Below, one piece after another: positions 6,639 through 9,869 of a DNA stretch of 9,869 bases. Position 1 is the stretch's first letter, and every line of letters starts with the position of its first letter. Both the position numbers and the translations under genes were made by a program. This DNA is from Streptosporangiaceae bacterium (GTDB lineage Bacteria > Actinomycetota > Actinomycetes > Streptosporangiales > Streptosporangiaceae), in NCBI GenBank assembly GCA_030045215.1, contig JASIBJ010000052.1, positions 1-9,869 on the forward strand, in the 5' to 3' direction. Under the pieces are notes generated by a model, which worked only from the letters and a program-made list of their open reading frames with translations, was not told the DNA's origin and made no database searches.

Positions 6639-7619
6639 TCAGCCCGGGTCTGGTCCGGTCGCAGCCGCGCACGGGTCCTCGACCAGCCCTCTGGCCCAGG
6701 CGATATCGGCGGCGCTCGGGGTGTACTCGGCGTCGGCGTCCAGCAGTTGCAAGGGATTGGCAGTGATCATCTGCGTCACTTGCTCCATGGGCACACCCTT
6801 CTCGAAGATCGTCTGCGCGAAGATGCGAAGCGCCTCCGATGGCAACGGATTGTGCCGCTGGCCGGTGTCGGAGACAAGCAGGCAACGCGAGGCACCGATC
6901 CTGGCCACGCTCGCGGCGATCTTCTCTGGCGCGGCGTACTGCCAGGCTGGCGAGACTGTGCAGTACCCGAATTCCGGCATGGCCCCCAGCCTGGCGACCT
7001 CCTCGAGCGTGTCCAGGTCGATGTTCGGCACCCGGAAGTACGGATGAGTGATCACGATCTTCTCCACGCCGACCGAGCGCGCCTCACGTACCAAAGCGAC
7101 AATCTCGCGCGGCGCGAGGTGCGAGGTGCCGAGGATCGCGCCGTGCTGCGCGACTAGCTCAAGCACCTCCTTGACCTCGGGCCGCAGCTTGCCGTCGGCG
7201 TCAGCGACCCAGATCCCCTCGGCCTGGCTCCGCCCGCCCTGCTGCGCGTCATAGCCGCCGGTGCCTCCGTGCACCTCGGCGTGGTAGCCGGCGTCCACGG
7301 TGGGCATCCAGACTTCCTTGCCGCCCAGCCGCAGGGACGCCTCGACGGCTGCGGCGTTGATGCCGCCTACGTAGTAGTTGAGCACGATCCCGCCGAACAC
7401 CCTGATGCCCGGGATGACCCGCTGTACGAGGTAGGCACGGGAGACCGTGCTCTCGTGGTGACACTTCAGCAGGATCGCCTTCAGGCCGGCGTCGCGGGCC
7501 GCCCGGACGATGTCGAAGTCGTCCGCGAGCCGTGGGAACAGGTCAGGGTAGGGGTGGCAGTGCAGGTCGACCGCGCCGGTCATGTCGACCAGCGGTCCGC
7601 CGTAAGTACGAGGGGTCAT
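6639..7619 (-). CDS. DUF6282-type amidohydrolase-like metal-dependent hydrolase
   Basis: A 326-residue cytosolic protein with the pattern of a TIM-barrel metallohydrolase of the amidohydrolase type. Seen: DLHCHP with the HxH pair His20/His22 after the first strand; LLKCHH with Lys52 (candidate carboxylated lysine) and His54/55; VWMPTVDAGYH at 103-113; SH at 166-167; THP with His192; SDTGQ with Asp251, the usual final catalytic or metal Asp; and ANPLQLL at 287-293, the closing motif common in amidohydrolases. From memory the GGIVLN/VGGIN segments and LKCHH match the uncharacterised DUF6282 family; no substrate is known to me. The start is ATG 7617-7619, whose first bases overlap the TGA of the upstream molybdoenzyme gene (ATGA), with AGGAGGT five bases upstream, so the two are translationally coupled. 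The partner suggests it hydrolyses the hydroxylated product of that enzyme (inference). No signal peptide is seen. Confidence 0.85.
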   Translation of the reverse strand: MTPRTYGGPLVDMTGAVDLHCHPYPDLFPRLADDFDIVRAARDAGLKAILLKCHHESTVSRAYLVQRVIPGIRVFGGIVLNYYVGGINAAAVEASLRLGGKEVWMPTVDAGYHAEVHGGTGGYDAQQGGRSQAEGIWVADADGKLRPEVKEVLELVAQHGAILGTSHLAPREIVALVREARSVGVEKIVITHPYFRVPNIDLDTLEEVARLGAMPEFGYCTVSPAWQYAAPEKIAASVARIGASRCLLVSDTGQRHNPLPSEALRIFAQTIFEKGVPMEQVTQMITANPLQLLDADAEYTPSAADIAWARGLVEDPCAAATGPDPG

Positions 7620-9869
7620 GGGTTACCTCCTGGCGTCGGTTGGGGCAAAGCGTCGTCCGGTGCCGGATAGCCGCCGATGCGCGCCCGCGCATCCAGCAGG
7701 CGCAGGATCCGCTCCGGTGTCATCGGCAGCCGAGTCGGCCGGATCCCGATCGCGTCCTGGATGGCGCTGGCGATCGTGGCGGCCACGTTCCCGATAGGAG
7801 GCTCTCCGATGCCGCGCGCGCCGAGCGGGCCCTTGCCTTCGCCGCTCTCGATGATGCCGACAACCACGTCGGGGAAGTCGTAAGAGTTCGGGATCAGGTA
7901 ATTGGCGAACAGGCTGGCCTGCACGTAGCCGTCGTCGATGGCCATGTCCTCGGTGAGCGCATAGCCGAGGCCCTGCATGGCCGCGCCCTGGATCTGGCCT
8001 TCGACCCGCATCGGGTTGATCGCCCGTCCGACGTCGTGACACGCCGCGTACCGGAGCACGGTGACCTGTCCGGTCTCGGTATCAACCTCCACGTCGGCCG
8101 CGTGCGTGCCGTAGGTGTAGTCGGGGAAGGTGTCGCCCTGGCCGGTGCGCGGGTCGAAGGCCCCGGCCTCCGCCCGCCAGGTTGACAGGTGCGCAGTGCT
8201 GACGGCCCGCCGCTCGCACGCCACGGCCAGTTCGGCCAGCGTGATGCTGGCCCGGCCCTGGCTCCCGGCCCGCCGCACCTGGCCGTCTGCGAACTCCAGC
8301 TCATCGGCTTCGGTCCCGAGCAGGTCGGCCGCGACCGGAGACATTCGGTCGCGGAGTTCTACGGCGGCCTGCAGCACCGCATTGCCCGACATGTAGAGCT
8401 GGCGGGTGGCGAAGGTTCCGCCCGCCGGCGGGTTGAGCGCGCTGTCGCCGATGTGGATGCCGATGTCAGCCAGCGGCACGCCGAGCACCTCGGCGGCGAT
8501 CTGGCACAGGCTGGCCGCCTGCCCGGCCCCGAGGTCGGTCACGCCCGAGCGGATCAGCAGTGTGCCGTCGGGCTGGAGGCTCAGCCAGGCCGAGGCCCGG
8601 TCCCTGAACCAGATGGTCCGGCCGTAGGGATGCCGGTTGCAGCCGATGCCGCGGCCGGTCAGCTTCCCCGGCCCTGAGGGTACCGGTGGCTCGCCGAGCA
8701 GCTCCAGCGCTCGGTGCATAGTCTGCGCGACCTCGACGCATGTCTCCAGCGGCTCGCCGGTCGGCAGCAGGTCGCCCTTGGCCAGGAAGTTCCGCTCGCG
8801 CACCAGCGTGCGGGACAGGCCGAGCCGCTCAGCCAGCAGGTCCATCTGCGATTCGTAGCCGAGCACGATCTGCATCGCGCCGAAACCGCGGAACGCGCTG
8901 GCCGGGACGTTGTTGGTGAACACGGCGGTCGACGTGATGCTGGCGTTGGGCACCCGGTAGGGCCCGCACGCGCAGGCCGCCGCGGCGAACAGGACCCTCG
9001 GCGACAGGTTCGGGTACGCGCCCGCGTCGCCGAGGATCTCGACCTGCTGGCCGGTGATCGTGCCGTCACGGCTTGCGCCGGTCCGGTACCGCATGATGAA
9101 CGGGTGCCTTTTCGTGCTGGCGACCAGGGACTCCTGCCGGTCCCAGATCATCCGGACCGGGCGCCGGGTGTGCCACACCAGCAGGGCCAGGTACGGCTCT
9201 ACGGTCATGTCTTCCTTACCGCCGAAGCCGCCGCCCATGTACGCGGCGATCACCCGGACCTTGGACTGCGGCACGCCCAGGATCCGGGCGATCGTCGCGG
9301 CGTGCTCGATGACCTGGGTGGACACGCGGAGCGTGAGCACGCCGTTTTCCAGCCAGCCGACTCCGGCCTCAGGCTCTAGGTAGGCGTGCTCGACGTGCTG
9401 GCTGCGGTACTCCCCCGTCACGACGACCTCGGCGCGGGCGATTGCCGCCGCCGCGTCGCCGGACTGGATGTGCCAGGTCACCAGCGTGTTGCCGACGTCG
9501 TGTACAAGCGGCGCTCCGGCGGCCCTGGCCGCCTCCGCGTCGAAGACTCCCGGCAGCTCCTCGTAGTCGACGCTGACCAGATCGGCGGCCTCGTCGGCGA
9601 TCTGCTGGGTGGCGGCCGCCACGATCGCGACCGGCTCGCCGAGGTAACGGACGCGGTCGGCCGCGAGCACCGGCATCGTGACCTCGAGTTCGGCCAGGCC
9701 GCCGCTGGCCATCTCCACTATCTGGTTGCCTGGCACGTCCGCGGCGGTCAGCACGACGGCAACCCCGGGCAGTGCGCGGGCCCGGCTGGTGTCGATGCCG
9801 GTGATCCGGGCGCTGGGCAGCTGGCCCCTGACGATCCGGCCGTAGAGCATGCCGGGCAGCTGCCAGTCA
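7616..9869 (-). CDS. Xanthine dehydrogenase family molybdopterin-binding subunit, 5' end missing
   Basis: Catalytic large subunit of a xanthine oxidase-family molybdenum hydroxylase, which adds oxygen from water to a heterocycle or aldehyde and passes electrons to FeS and FAD partners. Counting from the Met at 9848-9850, the motifs are: GGGFGGKE (206-213) and AFRGFGAMQ (319-327) at the molybdopterin/substrate site, GVTDLGAGQ (436-444) and IGEPPI (681-686), whose Glu683 matches the catalytic base. Both domains (a/b hammerhead, about 1-100, and the long Moco-binding part) are visible. That Met is not the start: the frame stays open to the window edge as DWQLPG-M, and the family has a conserved LPGM there, so the true start is beyond 9869. 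Little is missing; related subunits are about 750-800 residues. No 2Fe-2S or FAD domain is present, so separate small and medium subunits are expected, probably upstream. Its stop overlaps the DUF6282 start by four bases. Substrate unresolved. Confidence 0.92.
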   Translation of the reverse strand, partial: DWQLPGMLYGRIVRGQLPSARITGIDTSRARALPGVAVVLTAADVPGNQIVEMASGGLAELEVTMPVLAADRVRYLGEPVAIVAAATQQIADEAADLVSVDYEELPGVFDAEAARAAGAPLVHDVGNTLVTWHIQSGDAAAAIARAEVVVTGEYRSQHVEHAYLEPEAGVGWLENGVLTLRVSTQVIEHAATIARILGVPQSKVRVIAAYMGGGFGGKEDMTVEPYLALLVWHTRRPVRMIWDRQESLVASTKRHPFIMRYRTGASRDGTITGQQVEILGDAGAYPNLSPRVLFAAAACACGPYRVPNASITSTAVFTNNVPASAFRGFGAMQIVLGYESQMDLLAERLGLSRTLVRERNFLAKGDLLPTGEPLETCVEVAQTMHRALELLGEPPVPSGPGKLTGRGIGCNRHPYGRTIWFRDRASAWLSLQPDGTLLIRSGVTDLGAGQAASLCQIAAEVLGVPLADIGIHIGDSALNPPAGGTFATRQLYMSGNAVLQAAVELRDRMSPVAADLLGTEADELEFADGQVRRAGSQGRASITLAELAVACERRAVSTAHLSTWRAEAGAFDPRTGQGDTFPDYTYGTHAADVEVDTETGQVTVLRYAACHDVGRAINPMRVEGQIQGAAMQGLGYALTEDMAIDDGYVQASLFANYLIPNSYDFPDVVVGIIESGEGKGPLGARGIGEPPIGNVAATIASAIQDAIGIRPTRLPMTPERILRLLDARARIGGYPAPDDALPQPTPGGNP
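7625..7631 (-). promoter_or_regulatory. Ribosome binding site of the DUF6282 gene
   Basis: AGGAGGT on the minus strand, five bases before ATG 7617-7619 and inside the last codons of the molybdoenzyme gene. It is the strongest Shine-Dalgarno match in the window, and it favours this start over the internal ATG at residue 13. Confidence 0.85.

Noticed and set aside
6544..6885. N-terminal extension of the PucR gene by 114 codons
   Set aside because: It runs into the DUF6282 gene and its composition (Arg-rich, no domain) is that of out-of-frame GC-rich DNA; PucR proteins normally begin close to the LTVRxxL segment.
5533..7047. Long open frame on the plus strand opposite the PucR and DUF6282 genes
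   Set aside because: It spans two well-supported minus-strand genes and the gap between them, has low-complexity Arg/Gly/Ala-rich sequence and no domain.
9848..9850. ATG as the start of the molybdenum subunit
   Set aside because: The reading frame continues to the window edge as DWQLPG, a conserved family segment, so this Met is internal.

Overview
The window is high-GC DNA with strong G/C preference at third codon positions, Shine-Dalgarno sites of the AAGGAG/AGGAGGT type and Actinomycetota-like protein families, so a soil-type actinobacterium is the best guess (inference; no taxonomic marker gene is present). It is densely coding: six of the seven genes lie on the minus strand, and no stretch longer than 131 bases lacks a gene. 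I see no tRNA, rRNA, CRISPR array, insertion sequence or attachment site.

Region by region: (1) Positions 2-337, plus strand, hold the last quarter of an aminopeptidase C/bleomycin hydrolase gene. It converges on (2) a class I SAM-dependent methyltransferase (429-1259, minus), with a strong GC hairpin between the two 3' ends. (3) Positions 1357-4741 (minus) hold a compact iron-uptake operon: a 703-residue fusion of the Ftr1-type permease EfeU with the cupredoxin plus M75 lipoprotein-like partner EfeO, then 37 nt later the Tat-exported DyP-type haem peroxidase EfeB. (4) Positions 4873-9869 (minus) hold a PucR-family regulator, a DUF6282-type amidohydrolase-like protein and the 5'-truncated molybdopterin-binding subunit of a xanthine dehydrogenase family enzyme. 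The last two are joined by an ATGA overlap.

How they work together: the efe genes supply all three known parts of the EfeUOB ferrous/ferric iron importer in two polypeptides. The molybdoenzyme and the DUF6282 protein are translationally coupled, so they probably act on the same substrate, perhaps hydroxylation followed by hydrolysis of a heterocycle. The PucR regulator next to them is the likely controller, as PucR-type proteins often control purine or related N-heterocycle catabolism. The FeS and FAD subunits of the molybdoenzyme are not in the window and are expected beyond position 9869.

The most notable observations are the degenerate second REGxE iron motif (CQGVQ) in the EfeU half of the fusion, and the uncharacterised molybdoenzyme-DUF6282-PucR module.
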